Source of the DNA: an uncultured Prevotella sp. | GTDB taxonomy: Bacteria; Bacteroidota; Bacteroidia; Bacteroidales; Bacteroidaceae | Assembly (NCBI GenBank): GCA_934229335.1 | Contig: CAKQDQ010000009.1 | Location: 1-49,964, forward strand | Reading direction: 5' to 3' | DNA: 49,964 nucleotides | Notes under the pieces: generated by a model | Seen by the model: only the letters and a program-made list of their open reading frames with translations | What the model was told of the DNA's origin: nothing | The model's database searches: none | Made by a program: the position numbers and the translations under genes | Part shown: piece by piece, positions 7,783-15,915 of the stretch | How positions within the stretch are numbered: the stretch's first letter is position 1 | How the letters are laid out: the number at the start of each line of letters is the position of its first letter

Positions 7783-9090
7783 ATGGACAAATTCATTATA
7801 GAAGGCGGACACCCTCTAAAGGGAGAAATTATACCACAGGGAGCTAAGAACGAGGCACTGGAAGTTATCAGTGCCACGCTGTTAACAAGCTCGCCTGTTA
7901 CTATCAGTAATGTGCCTGACATTCTTGATGTAAACAACTTGATAAAGCTTCTGAAGGAGATTGGCGTGAAGGTTACTCCTGAAGGAAAGGGAACGTATAC
8001 CTTTGTGGCTGATGACTTGGACCTGGACTACCTCGCTTCTGACGAGTTCGTGAAGAAGTGCGCACAGCTGCGTGGCTCGGTGCTGATGATAGGACCGCTG
8101 CTCGGACGTTTCGGCAGGGCTACAGTGGCAAAGCCGGGAGGTGACAAGATAGGAAGAAGAAGGCTGGATACACATTTCTTAGGCTTTCATATGCTCGGCG
8201 CATCGTACACTCGCATAGATGGACGTGACGTCTATGAGCTGAAGGCAGAGAATGGATTGAAGGGCTGCTATATGCTGCTCGACGAAGCTTCGGTTACTGG
8301 TACGGCTAACATCATAATGGCATCGGTGATGGCAGAAGGCATTACTACTATATACAATGCCGCTTGTGAGCCTTACATTCAGCAACTGTGCCATATGCTA
8401 AACGATATGGGAGCGCAGATAGCGGGTATTGGTTCTAACCTGCTGACCGTGAAGGGAGTGAAGAAACTGCATGGCATTAAGCATAAGCTGCTGCCCGACA
8501 TGATTGAGGTAGGTTCGTTTATCGCTATGGCTGCAATGGTGGGCGAGGGCATATTGATAAAGAATGTGTCGGTACGTAACCTCGGTATTATCCCTGACGC
8601 TTTCAGAAGGCTCGGAGTGAAAATTGAACAGCAAGGCGACAACCTCTATATACCGAAGCAGGAGCACTATCAGATAGATTCGTTTATAGACGGAACGATA
8701 ATGACTCTCAGTGATGCACCATGGCCAGGACTGACACCTGACCTGCTGTCTGTGTTGCTGGTGGTGGCTACACAGGCGCAAGGTAGCGTGTTGATACACC
8801 AGAAGATGTTTGAGAGCAGGCTGTTCTTTGTCGACAAACTTATTGATATGGGCGCGCAGATAATACTTTGCGACCCTCACCGCGCGGTGGTAGTAGGTCA
8901 CGACAGAAAGATAAGGCTGAGAGCGGCACGTATGTCAAGTCCTGACATTAGGGCGGGTATAGCCCTGCTTATCGCGGCACTCTCTGCCGACGGAACGTCA
9001 AGTATCAGTAATATAGCGCAGATAGACCGTGGATATGAGAACATTGAAGCACGACTGAACGCTCTTGGAGCTAAAATAACACGCCAATGA
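7783..9090 (+). CDS. murA: UDP-N-acetylglucosamine 1-carboxyvinyltransferase MurA
   Basis: 435 residues from the ATG at 7783 (MDKFIIEGG); an in-frame ATG at 7774 adds three. MurA transfers enolpyruvyl from PEP to UDP-GlcNAc, the first committed step of peptidoglycan synthesis. The EPSP-synthase fold is complete, with PQGAKNEALEV near the start, LDEASVTGTANI, and LTPDLLS carrying the catalytic Asp. The active loop reads PGGDKIGRRRLD, so the usual Cys (Cys115 in E. coli) is Asp, encoded at 8143-8145. The same change in mycobacterial and chlamydial MurA prevents fosfomycin attack. The gene ends by overlapping rimM by 4 bp. Confidence 0.95.
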   Translation: MDKFIIEGGHPLKGEIIPQGAKNEALEVISATLLTSSPVTISNVPDILDVNNLIKLLKEIGVKVTPEGKGTYTFVADDLDLDYLASDEFVKKCAQLRGSVLMIGPLLGRFGRATVAKPGGDKIGRRRLDTHFLGFHMLGASYTRIDGRDVYELKAENGLKGCYMLLDEASVTGTANIIMASVMAEGITTIYNAACEPYIQQLCHMLNDMGAQIAGIGSNLLTVKGVKKLHGIKHKLLPDMIEVGSFIAMAAMVGEGILIKNVSVRNLGIIPDAFRRLGVKIEQQGDNLYIPKQEHYQIDSFIDGTIMTLSDAPWPGLTPDLLSVLLVVATQAQGSVLIHQKMFESRLFFVDKLIDMGAQIILCDPHRAVVVGHDRKIRLRAARMSSPDIRAGIALLIAALSADGTSSISNIAQIDRGYENIEARLNALGAKITRQ

Positions 9091-9599
9091 TAAGGAGAGA
9101 AGAGGTATATAAAATAGGACGATTAGGTAAAACGCACGGTATAAAGGGAGAGTTGTCAATGATGATTGACGATGATGTCTTCGACCGCGTTGATGCGGAA
9201 TACCTCGTGCTTGAACTGGATGGGATAATGGTTCCCTTCTTTATGGAGGAGTATAGGTTTAAGACTGACGATACCGTTTTGGTGAAGTTTGATGGCATTG
9301 ACACACAACAGCGTGCGAGAGAACTGACAGGTACCGACGTATATTTTCCAAGGGAGATGGCTGATAGCGACGACAGTGATGAGCTGCGTTATGCACAGCT
9401 TGTGGGGTTCACTGTCATAAATGCGGCTGACGGTAAAGCGGTAGGAGAGATAGCTGCCGTAGACGAACAAACTATTAACATAATGTTCGAACTGAAAGAT
9501 GGCAGATTGTTGCCAGCGTCAGAAGAACTGATAGTAGAGATAAATACGGAAAAGAAAGAGATAATGATGATTATCTCAGAAGGAATACTTGATTTATAA
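9087..9599 (+). CDS. rimM: Ribosome maturation factor RimM
   Basis: 170 residues. The N-terminal RimM barrel begins with the family motif VYKIGRLGKTHGIKGELS and is followed by a PRC-barrel domain (about residues 95-165, with QLVGFTVI and EELIVEINTEKKEI). RimM binds S19 and assists late 30S head assembly. The start ATG lies inside the last codons of murA (ATGA overlap), so the two are translationally coupled. Confidence 0.93.
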   Translation: MIRREEVYKIGRLGKTHGIKGELSMMIDDDVFDRVDAEYLVLELDGIMVPFFMEEYRFKTDDTVLVKFDGIDTQQRARELTGTDVYFPREMADSDDSDELRYAQLVGFTVINAADGKAVGEIAAVDEQTINIMFELKDGRLLPASEELIVEINTEKKEIMMIISEGILDL

Positions 9600-9626
9600 C
9601 GAAGAAATACCCGAACGACTTTTACG

Positions 9627-10778
9627 ATGAAGAAACAAATATGTATTCTTGGCAGTACGGGCAGTATAGGAACACAGGCTCTTGAGGTGATAGCGGAACA
9701 CAGTGACCGCTTTGAAGCCTATTGCCTTACAGCGAATAATAAGGTGGAACTGTTGGCGGAACAGGCGCGAAAGTATCGCCCTGCGGCTGTCGTCATTGCC
9801 AATGAGGATAAGTACGACGAATTGGTAAAGCTGTTGGAGGACTGTCCCGACATTAATGTATACGCTGGAGCACAGGCTCTTTGTGACGTGGTTGAGGCTC
9901 CACAGGTCGATATGGTGCTTACGGCTATGGTGGGTTTTGCAGGACTTGCCCCTACCATTCATGCTATAAAGGCACGTAAGAAAATATGTCTCGCTAATAA
10001 AGAGACACTTGTCGTGGCAGGAGAATTGGTGTGCAGACTGGCACAGCAGTACCATGCTCCGATACTGCCTGTTGACTCTGAGCATTCGGCTATATTCCAA
10101 AGTATAGTGGGAGAGGGCGATAATGAGATTGAGAAGATACTCTTAACAGCGTCGGGAGGACCTTTCAGACTGAAGACGTTGGACGAGATGCGCAACATGA
10201 CAGCGGCTGACGCGTTAAAGCATCCTACGTGGGAGATGGGGGCGAAGATAACTATTGACTCGGCTTCTATGATGAATAAGGGCTTTGAAGTGATAGAGGC
10301 TAAGTGGCTGTTTGGAGTAGAGGCAGAAAAGATACAGGTGCTTGTTCACCCTCAGTCCATAGTGCACAGTGCGGTACAGTTCCATGATGGGGCGGTGAAG
10401 GCGCAGCTTGGCGTGCCTGATATGAGGCTGCCTATACAGTATGCGTTTACATATCCTGACCGTTTAACAATGTCCGGAGAGCGTCTTGACTTGTTTAAAC
10501 AGCCGTTAGAGTTCTTTGAACCTGACCAAGACAAGTTCAAATGTCTTGCGCTCGCATTTGAAGCTTTGCGACGTAAGGGCAATGCCGCCTGTGTGGTTAA
10601 TGCAGCGAACGAGGTGGTTAACCTCGCTTTCAGACAAGGACGTATAGGCTTCCTTGATATGGGAGACATTATAGAGAAGACTCTTGACAAGGCTACGGTT
10701 ATACAAACACCAACCTATGAGGACTATATCAACAGTGATGCTGAGGCAAGAAGAATAGCGGAAGGCTTTATATCGTAA
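9627..10778 (+). CDS. dxr: 1-deoxy-D-xylulose 5-phosphate reductoisomerase
   Basis: 383 residues, normal length. Dxr makes 2-C-methyl-D-erythritol 4-phosphate from DXP with NADPH, the first committed step of the MEP isoprenoid pathway. The NADPH site is GSTGSIGTQALEVI near residue 8; NKETLVVAGELV, PVDSEHSAIFQ and ASGGPFR form the substrate and metal site, with the flexible loop around HPTWEMGAKITIDSASMMNK. Placed 27 bp after rimM and 18 bp before rseP. Confidence 0.96.
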   Translation: MKKQICILGSTGSIGTQALEVIAEHSDRFEAYCLTANNKVELLAEQARKYRPAAVVIANEDKYDELVKLLEDCPDINVYAGAQALCDVVEAPQVDMVLTAMVGFAGLAPTIHAIKARKKICLANKETLVVAGELVCRLAQQYHAPILPVDSEHSAIFQSIVGEGDNEIEKILLTASGGPFRLKTLDEMRNMTAADALKHPTWEMGAKITIDSASMMNKGFEVIEAKWLFGVEAEKIQVLVHPQSIVHSAVQFHDGAVKAQLGVPDMRLPIQYAFTYPDRLTMSGERLDLFKQPLEFFEPDQDKFKCLALAFEALRRKGNAACVVNAANEVVNLAFRQGRIGFLDMGDIIEKTLDKATVIQTPTYEDYINSDAEARRIAEGFIS

Positions 10779-10796
10779 ATCATGAATAATTAAAAA

Positions 10797-12239
10797 ATGG
10801 ATACTATTTTAATCAGAACGTTACAGTTTATTCTTGCAATAACAATACTTGTGGCTCTGCATGAGGGAGGACACTTCTTCTTCTCGAAGCTTTTTGGTGT
10901 GAGAGTGAACAAGTTTTATGTCTTCTTTGACTACAAGTTCTCACTCTTTAGCACAAAGTTCAACTGGTGGCGAAGGTTACGTGGCAAGGCACCAGCTAAG
11001 AAAAAAGCGGATGGAAGCTATGAGTATGAGGGAACGGAATATGGCATCGGATGGATTCCTCTTGGCGGTTACTGCCAGATTGAAGGCATGATAGACGAGA
11101 CACAGCATGACGCTGAAAAACTAAAAGAGCCTGCTAAACCGTGGGAATTTCGTGCAAAGCCATGCTGGCAACGCTTGTTGATAATGATAGGTGGTGTACT
11201 TGTCAACTTTATCCTTGCGCTTGTGATATACTGTGCCGTCTTCTTTACATGGGGAAATGATTATTATGCCGTAAAGGATATGCCCTATGGAATGAAGTTT
11301 AATGAGCAAGCTAAGGAGTTAGGATTCCGTGATGGGGATGTAATGGTATCGTCTGACAAGGGCGAGTTTAAGGCGTTTGACGCAAATATGCTGCGTGATG
11401 TCTCTACTGCTAAGACGGTAACGGTGAAGCGTAACGGTAAGATGGTGGATGTAACGCTGCCTGGCGACCTCTCATTGCTTGAGATGTTGAAGAGCACTCC
11501 TGTCTTCTGCCGTCCATTTGTGCCTGCAGAAGCTGACAGTGTTATACCTGGTTCTGCTGCGGATAAGGCGGGAATGAAGAAAGGTGACGTAATACTCGCC
11601 ATAGGAGGAAAACCTGTTGACTCTTGGAATACATTCACGTATGAGGCTGGACGTATATCTGACGCGTTGAGTGACTGCGCTACACGGGCTGATTCATTGA
11701 AGGTATTGACCACTACTGTGGTATACAAGGAGAAGGCTACGGGTATGGTCGACACTGCCGTAGTGACGCTCGATAATGAGGTTCACCTTGGGGTAGGCAT
11801 GACGACTATAGATAATTACATGAAGCCTACACATGAAGAGTATAACATTGTTACGTGTATCCCTGCCGGAATAGGTTATGCTATAGATATGCTCGGGGGA
11901 TATGTAAGTGACCTTAAATACGTATTCACATCGGAAGGGGCTAAACAGTTAGGCGGATTTGGTGCCATTGGCTCAATGTTCCCACCTGTATGGGATTGGC
12001 ATCTGTTCTGGTTGATGACGGCGTTCTTGTCTATCATTCTTGCCTTTATGAACATATTGCCTATTCCTGCACTTGATGGCGGACACGTAATGTTCCTGCT
12101 TTACGAGATGATTTTCCGCCGTAAGCCAGGCGACAACTTTATGGTACGTGCCGAATATATAGGTATGGGTATTCTGTTCCTGCTGATGTTTGTGGCTAAT
12201 ATGAATGACATCTTGCGATTTTTGGGAATAATGTATTAA
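10797..12239 (+). CDS. rseP: RseP-type site-2 membrane zinc metalloprotease
   Basis: 480 residues. The zinc motif HEGGH lies at residues 22-26 in the first transmembrane helix, and the third zinc ligand is Asp427 in PIPALDGGH. A PDZ region around residues 235-300 (PGSAADKAGMKKGDVILAIGGK) sits between the membrane helices. The family cuts anti-sigma factors or signal-peptide remnants in the inner membrane; no anti-sigma factor lies nearby. An insert of charged residues (RGKAPAKKKADGSYEYEG) after the first helix lengthens it compared with E. coli RseP. Confidence 0.92.
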   Translation: MDTILIRTLQFILAITILVALHEGGHFFFSKLFGVRVNKFYVFFDYKFSLFSTKFNWWRRLRGKAPAKKKADGSYEYEGTEYGIGWIPLGGYCQIEGMIDETQHDAEKLKEPAKPWEFRAKPCWQRLLIMIGGVLVNFILALVIYCAVFFTWGNDYYAVKDMPYGMKFNEQAKELGFRDGDVMVSSDKGEFKAFDANMLRDVSTAKTVTVKRNGKMVDVTLPGDLSLLEMLKSTPVFCRPFVPAEADSVIPGSAADKAGMKKGDVILAIGGKPVDSWNTFTYEAGRISDALSDCATRADSLKVLTTTVVYKEKATGMVDTAVVTLDNEVHLGVGMTTIDNYMKPTHEEYNIVTCIPAGIGYAIDMLGGYVSDLKYVFTSEGAKQLGGFGAIGSMFPPVWDWHLFWLMTAFLSIILAFMNILPIPALDGGHVMFLLYEMIFRRKPGDNFMVRAEYIGMGILFLLMFVANMNDILRFLGIMY

Positions 12240-12250
12240 ATGATTATTTG

Positions 12251-12305
12251 GTTGCTTGGTTGTTATGTGGCTTCGTTGTGCCATACAATGTAACAATCAA
12301 GCAAC
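12251..12305. repeat. Intra-operon hairpin between rseP and gmk
   Basis: GTTGCTTGGTTGTTA (12251-12265) pairs with TAACAATCAAGCAAC (12291-12305) over 15 positions with one G-T pair; TGGC/GCCA continues the stem inside. No T-run follows, so it is not a normal terminator. The 105-bp gap between the genes otherwise shows only an A-rich leader before gmk. Confidence 0.65.
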
Positions 12306-12344
12306 TAAAGTATAATGTAAACAAACAACCAAACAACAAAAATA

Positions 12345-12926
12345 ATGACCATGACGGGTAAACTTCTTATCTTTTCTGCGCCAAGTGGCTGCGGAAAATC
12401 AACTATTATCAACTGGCTAATGAATGAGCATCCAGAACTGAAGATGCATTTTTCTATCAGCTGTACGTCAAGAGCACCGCGCGGAACGGAGCAGAATGGG
12501 GTTGAATACTTCTTTCTTACGCCAGAGGAGTTTCGTGGTAAGATTGCGAATGACGAATTTGTAGAATATGAAGAGGTTTATGCTGACCGTTATTACGGTA
12601 CCTTGAAGTCGCAGGTCAAGAGGCAGTTGGACAATGGTGAGAATGTCGTTTTTGACGTAGACGTGCATGGTGCTATGAATATTAAGAAGGCATACGGTGA
12701 CAATGCGTTAAGCATCTTTATTATGCCACCGTCTGTTGAAGAGCTGAGACGTCGTCTGGAGCATCGTGGTACGGACGCACCTGAGGTGATAGAGCAGCGT
12801 GTAGGGCGCGCTCAGTATGAGCTTTCATACGCTGAGAAATTTGATACCGTTGTGGTAAATGATGACCTTGACAAAGCGAAACAAGATGCTTTGCAGGTGA
12901 TTGTCGACTTTATCGGAAAGGAATAA
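12345..12926 (+). CDS. gmk: Guanylate kinase
   Basis: 193 residues. Gmk phosphorylates GMP to GDP with ATP. The P-loop is SAPSGCGKST (residues 10-19), and the GMP-binding stretch SCTSRAPRGTEQNGVEYFF is typical. A second in-frame ATG two codons in (MTGKL) is an alternative start. It is the last gene of the tsaB-gmk run, followed by a strong terminator. Confidence 0.95.
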   Translation: MTMTGKLLIFSAPSGCGKSTIINWLMNEHPELKMHFSISCTSRAPRGTEQNGVEYFFLTPEEFRGKIANDEFVEYEEVYADRYYGTLKSQVKRQLDNGENVVFDVDVHGAMNIKKAYGDNALSIFIMPPSVEELRRRLEHRGTDAPEVIEQRVGRAQYELSYAEKFDTVVVNDDLDKAKQDALQVIVDFIGKE

Positions 12927-12976
12927 AAATGGTAATTCTTACCGAAGTATAAGGGTATGCTGAGTAAACAAAAAGA

Positions 12977-13016
12977 AAACCGCCGCTGACGCAATCTTGT
13001 CAGCGGCGGTTTTTTA
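12977..13016. terminator. Bidirectional terminator, gmk / acyl-CoA ligase
   Basis: AAACCGCCGCTGAC (12977-12990) pairs perfectly with GTCAGCGGCGGTTT (12999-13012); T-runs on both strands let it end both converging transcripts. Confidence 0.9.
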
Positions 13017-13054
13017 TCTATTTGTTGGACTTGTGACATTATATCACGTCGTTT

Positions 13055-14683
13055 TTACACCCTATACAGCAGACCATTCTTAAGGTCTATGTCGGCTGTT
13101 TTCTTTACCTTTACGTGTAGTTTCTTGCCAGTAGCGTTAAAAGGTATCTGGTTTACGAAACGATATAGGCGTGGTCGTTTGAAGTTCGCTATGGCAGGGC
13201 TTTCCTTGCAGAACTCGTCCAATTCCTCAGGAGTAAGACTTTCATCGTTTCTTACAACGTATGCGGTAACTAACTGTCCACGTATCTTATCTGGAACAGA
13301 AGTAACTATGCAGTCTTTTACCTTAGGATGCGTGTTCAATACCGCTTCTACCTCCGAAGGGTAGATATTCTCTCCTGACGATATTATCATGTCGTCCTTA
13401 CGGCCTACAATGGTTATGAATTGGTTTTCGTCCCATACTGCGAGGTCGTTTGTATAGATAAAGTCCTTGTAGAACTTCTTTTTCGTCTCTGCCTCGTTGT
13501 TATGATAGCTGTAAGATGATTTTGCTGGTGAACAAATAATAACCTCACCAACCTCTGTTGCGTCCTTGGCGATAAGGTCATCAGGCTCTGCTTTGCGGTC
13601 TTCATACACCTTTACAACGCGTACATCGTCGTCAACGCATGACGCACCTGCTGTACCTGCGTTCTCTGGTAGGTCGAATGGGCGTAGGAATGTGTTCCAA
13701 AAGGTCTCGGTAGTACCGTAACCGTTGAAGATGTTTGGCGTGAGTACGCGCTGGTAACGTATGCAAGCAGAACGCTCCAAGGGGCTTCCCATTGTTACGA
13801 TACCCTTCAATGATTCCAGATGGTAGGCTAAACGCTCCTGTTCATCGGCTAACTCTTCAAGTACGGTAGGTACGCCTATAACGAATGTTATCTTGTATTT
13901 GTCAATATATTTCAGCGTGTTTATGGCAGAGAATTTGCCCATAATCACCAGTGTTGCACCTGCATAGAAGATAGTACAAGGACCAGCACAGTGTATGCCA
14001 CCGCGGTGAAACCACGGCGTTGTGTTCATTGTTGTGTCTTTGTAGCTCATAGGAAAGTGCATCATTACGTCGTGAGCGGACAGCACTTCGTTGATAGACG
14101 TTAGTGAGACGCCCTTGGGTCTGCCTGTGGTTCCTGAGGTATAGAGACGTGTGGTCTCATCGTATATGTTGTATTCGCAGGTAAACGGTGGCTCTTCTGT
14201 ACTTGCATCCTTTACGTAGTCTGTATATGAAATGAAGTCTTCATCACTTTCTCCGCCTACGATAACAGCTCTCTTAGGCTTGAATTGCGACATCTGGATG
14301 GCTTCTTTGACCGTATTTCTGTATGTTGCGTCAAAGATTAGGACCAAAGGTTTGGAGTCATCGATGTTATATGCCAGCTCACCTGCGCTGAGTCTGTAGC
14401 TTGCTGGGCAGCAAACGCAGTGTGTTTTATGCGCTGCTACGTATGCGAAAGCAAACTCAGGACAGTTCATAAGGAGTGTCATCACGACGTCTCCCTTCTT
14501 GTAACCGTCTGCGATAAGCGAGTTGGACAGCCGGTTAACGTCAGCGTTCAGTTCTGTGTAGTTCCATTTTTGCGCCTTAACGGGATTAATCATAGCGGTC
14601 TTCTCTGGGTAACGTCTTACGTTTCTCATGAATCCTTCAATCCACGTATAACGGCTTTCAAAAATCTTTTTGAATTCAATCAT
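13055..14683 (-). CDS. Acyl-CoA ligase (AMP-binding, class I adenylate-forming)
   Basis: 542 residues. Core motifs of the ANL superfamily are present: the P-loop-like YTSGTTGRPKG (about residues 178-191), GYGTTETFWN (A5), TNDLAVWDE and VGRKDDMIISSGENIYPSEVE (A7/A8 hinge), and the catalytic Lys in PFNATGKKLH near the C-terminus. These enzymes activate a carboxylic acid to acyl-AMP and then acyl-CoA. Chain-length preference cannot be read. The acyl-CoA dehydrogenase and Etf genes 6 kb away suggest the product may feed that module, though the genes are not in one operon. Confidence 0.88.
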   Translation of the reverse strand: MIEFKKIFESRYTWIEGFMRNVRRYPEKTAMINPVKAQKWNYTELNADVNRLSNSLIADGYKKGDVVMTLLMNCPEFAFAYVAAHKTHCVCCPASYRLSAGELAYNIDDSKPLVLIFDATYRNTVKEAIQMSQFKPKRAVIVGGESDEDFISYTDYVKDASTEEPPFTCEYNIYDETTRLYTSGTTGRPKGVSLTSINEVLSAHDVMMHFPMSYKDTTMNTTPWFHRGGIHCAGPCTIFYAGATLVIMGKFSAINTLKYIDKYKITFVIGVPTVLEELADEQERLAYHLESLKGIVTMGSPLERSACIRYQRVLTPNIFNGYGTTETFWNTFLRPFDLPENAGTAGASCVDDDVRVVKVYEDRKAEPDDLIAKDATEVGEVIICSPAKSSYSYHNNEAETKKKFYKDFIYTNDLAVWDENQFITIVGRKDDMIISSGENIYPSEVEAVLNTHPKVKDCIVTSVPDKIRGQLVTAYVVRNDESLTPEELDEFCKESPAIANFKRPRLYRFVNQIPFNATGKKLHVKVKKTADIDLKNGLLYRV

Positions 14684-14822
14684 TTTCTTTTGCGTTATAA
14701 TATATTTCTTGGGGGCACATCAGAGTTATGGTACATTGCTTTTCCTTATCTATGATAATAGACAGTAATATTTCTGATAGTAGACAGTAACGCTGCCTTT
14801 ATAGTTGACGCACCATTGTTAC

Positions 14823-15108
14823 GATGCGTGTTTTGTATGTCTATTTCTTGGTTAGCCCATGTTTTTATTGTTGTAGTGCAATGTTTGGTTCGTTGTTATA
14901 CCAAGTTCCTATTGTTGTAGTGCAATGTTTGGTTCGTTGTTATACCAAGTTCCTATTGTTGTAGTGCAATGTCTGGCTCGTTGTTATACCAAGTTCCTAT
15001 TGTCGTAGTGCAATGTCTGGTTCGTTGTTATACCAAGTTCCTATTGTTGTAATACAATGTTTATTTCATGGCTAAACAATGTTTGTTTCGTGGTAATGCC
15101 GCATGGAT
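14823..15108. repeat. 44-bp repeat made of 22-bp half-units (locus F)
   Basis: The segment ATTGTTGTAGTGCAATG recurs at 14867, 14911, 14955, 14999 and (degenerate) 15043, exactly 44 bp apart. Each 44-bp unit splits into two related 22-bp halves, one starting ATTGTTGTAG and one starting TTCGTTGTTATACC. Degenerate 22-bp units extend the array to both sides, about 13 units in all. Confidence 0.9.
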
Positions 15109-15298
15109 GGCAGTTACGAAACGTAGAAATACGGTTAAGCATCATAGCAAGATATGCCCTTCCCAAATGCGATGCAAAGTTACATAAAGTGATTGTAAGG
15201 ATTCTACTTTGTTCATTATTAAAAACCGAAACGTCGTTTTGGTGGGACGAATTGTAACTGCTGTTCATTGAATTTGCTCACAATCTGATAAAAGATGC

Positions 15299-15474
15299 AA
15301 TCCGTTATCTTTGCTTCTACAATCCGTTATCTTTGCTTCTACAGTCCGTTATCTTTGCTTTTCTAATGCGTTATCCTTGCTTTTCTAATCCGTCATCCTT
15401 GCTTCTCTAATCCGTTATCATCCCTTTTGCCGTCTGTTATCTTTACTTTTCTAATCCGTTATTATTGCTTTTAC
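15299..15474. repeat. 22-bp tandem array, CCGTTATC family (locus E)
   Basis: Eight units of exactly 22 bp with core AATCCGTTATCTTTGCTT. The first two are identical; units 3-8 diverge by point changes only, with no insertion or deletion. The sequence is unrelated to the GAAAGCTAT arrays but has the same period. Confidence 0.92.
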
Positions 15475-15487
15475 GTGAAGTAGTAGT

Positions 15488-15762
15488 AATGAAAAAAACG
15501 CACCGCTACTCCTCACGAGCTGCGGTGCGTTTAAAGTATGTTTAACTTAAAAACCTTTTCATTGAAAAAGAAGAACCTCACGGTCTTTCTTAGTCATCCA
15601 AGAGTTAAACAATCTTTTCTAACCTAATAACTAAAACCTAAATCTATTATATATCTACTAACCTAAACAATCTTTGCGATATGTTACACATTGCGTAATA
15701 TGTAACCTTTTTGATATTGTCTTTTGAAATGTAGAACATTCGAGATGTCCTTTATTTCTTTT
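15488..15762 (-). ncRNA. Possible small RNA between promoter and terminator
   Basis: A consensus minus-strand promoter (15770-15801) predicts a start near 15762, and a minus-strand rho-independent terminator ends near 15488, giving a transcript of about 275 nt with no good reading frame apart from a 12-codon ATG frame (MTKKDREVLLFQ). The plus strand of this stretch also resembles Prevotella-type mRNA leaders (CTAATAACTAAAACC), so a leftover leader is a rival reading. No known RNA family was recognised. Confidence 0.35.
15495..15532 (-). terminator. Rho-independent terminator (minus strand)
   Basis: AAACGCACCGC pairs with GCGGTGCGTTT; on the minus strand the stem is followed by seven T. The plus-strand exit has only three T. 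Confidence 0.8.
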
Positions 15763-15769
15763 GACAATG

Positions 15770-15801
15770 CAAAGGTACTACGATTTATTTGTGTACGCAA
15801 A
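15770..15801 (-). promoter_or_regulatory. Consensus promoter inside the intergenic gap
   Basis: Minus-strand TACCTTTG (15770-15777) with TTTG (15798-15801) 20 bp upstream. The nearest gene it could drive, the acyl-CoA ligase, starts about 1.1 kb further on, beyond a terminator. Confidence 0.65.
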
Positions 15802-15915
15802 CAATTATAAATGTTTTTTGAAAAAATGTCGTTATAATTGATGTTTGTCAATGCTTGTGCTCGCACACACGTACACAAATGTCATATTTTCGCAAAATTT
15901 GCATTGTTATCCTTA

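Larger units (their letters stand above)
14684..15915. other. 1.2-kb intergenic region with two 22-bp arrays
   Basis: No credible protein gene. It carries a 22/44-bp array (14823-15108), a second 22-bp array of different sequence (15299-15474), a terminator (15495-15532, minus) and a strong minus-strand promoter (15770-15801). The promoter and terminator bound a possible short transcript. Confidence 0.75.
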
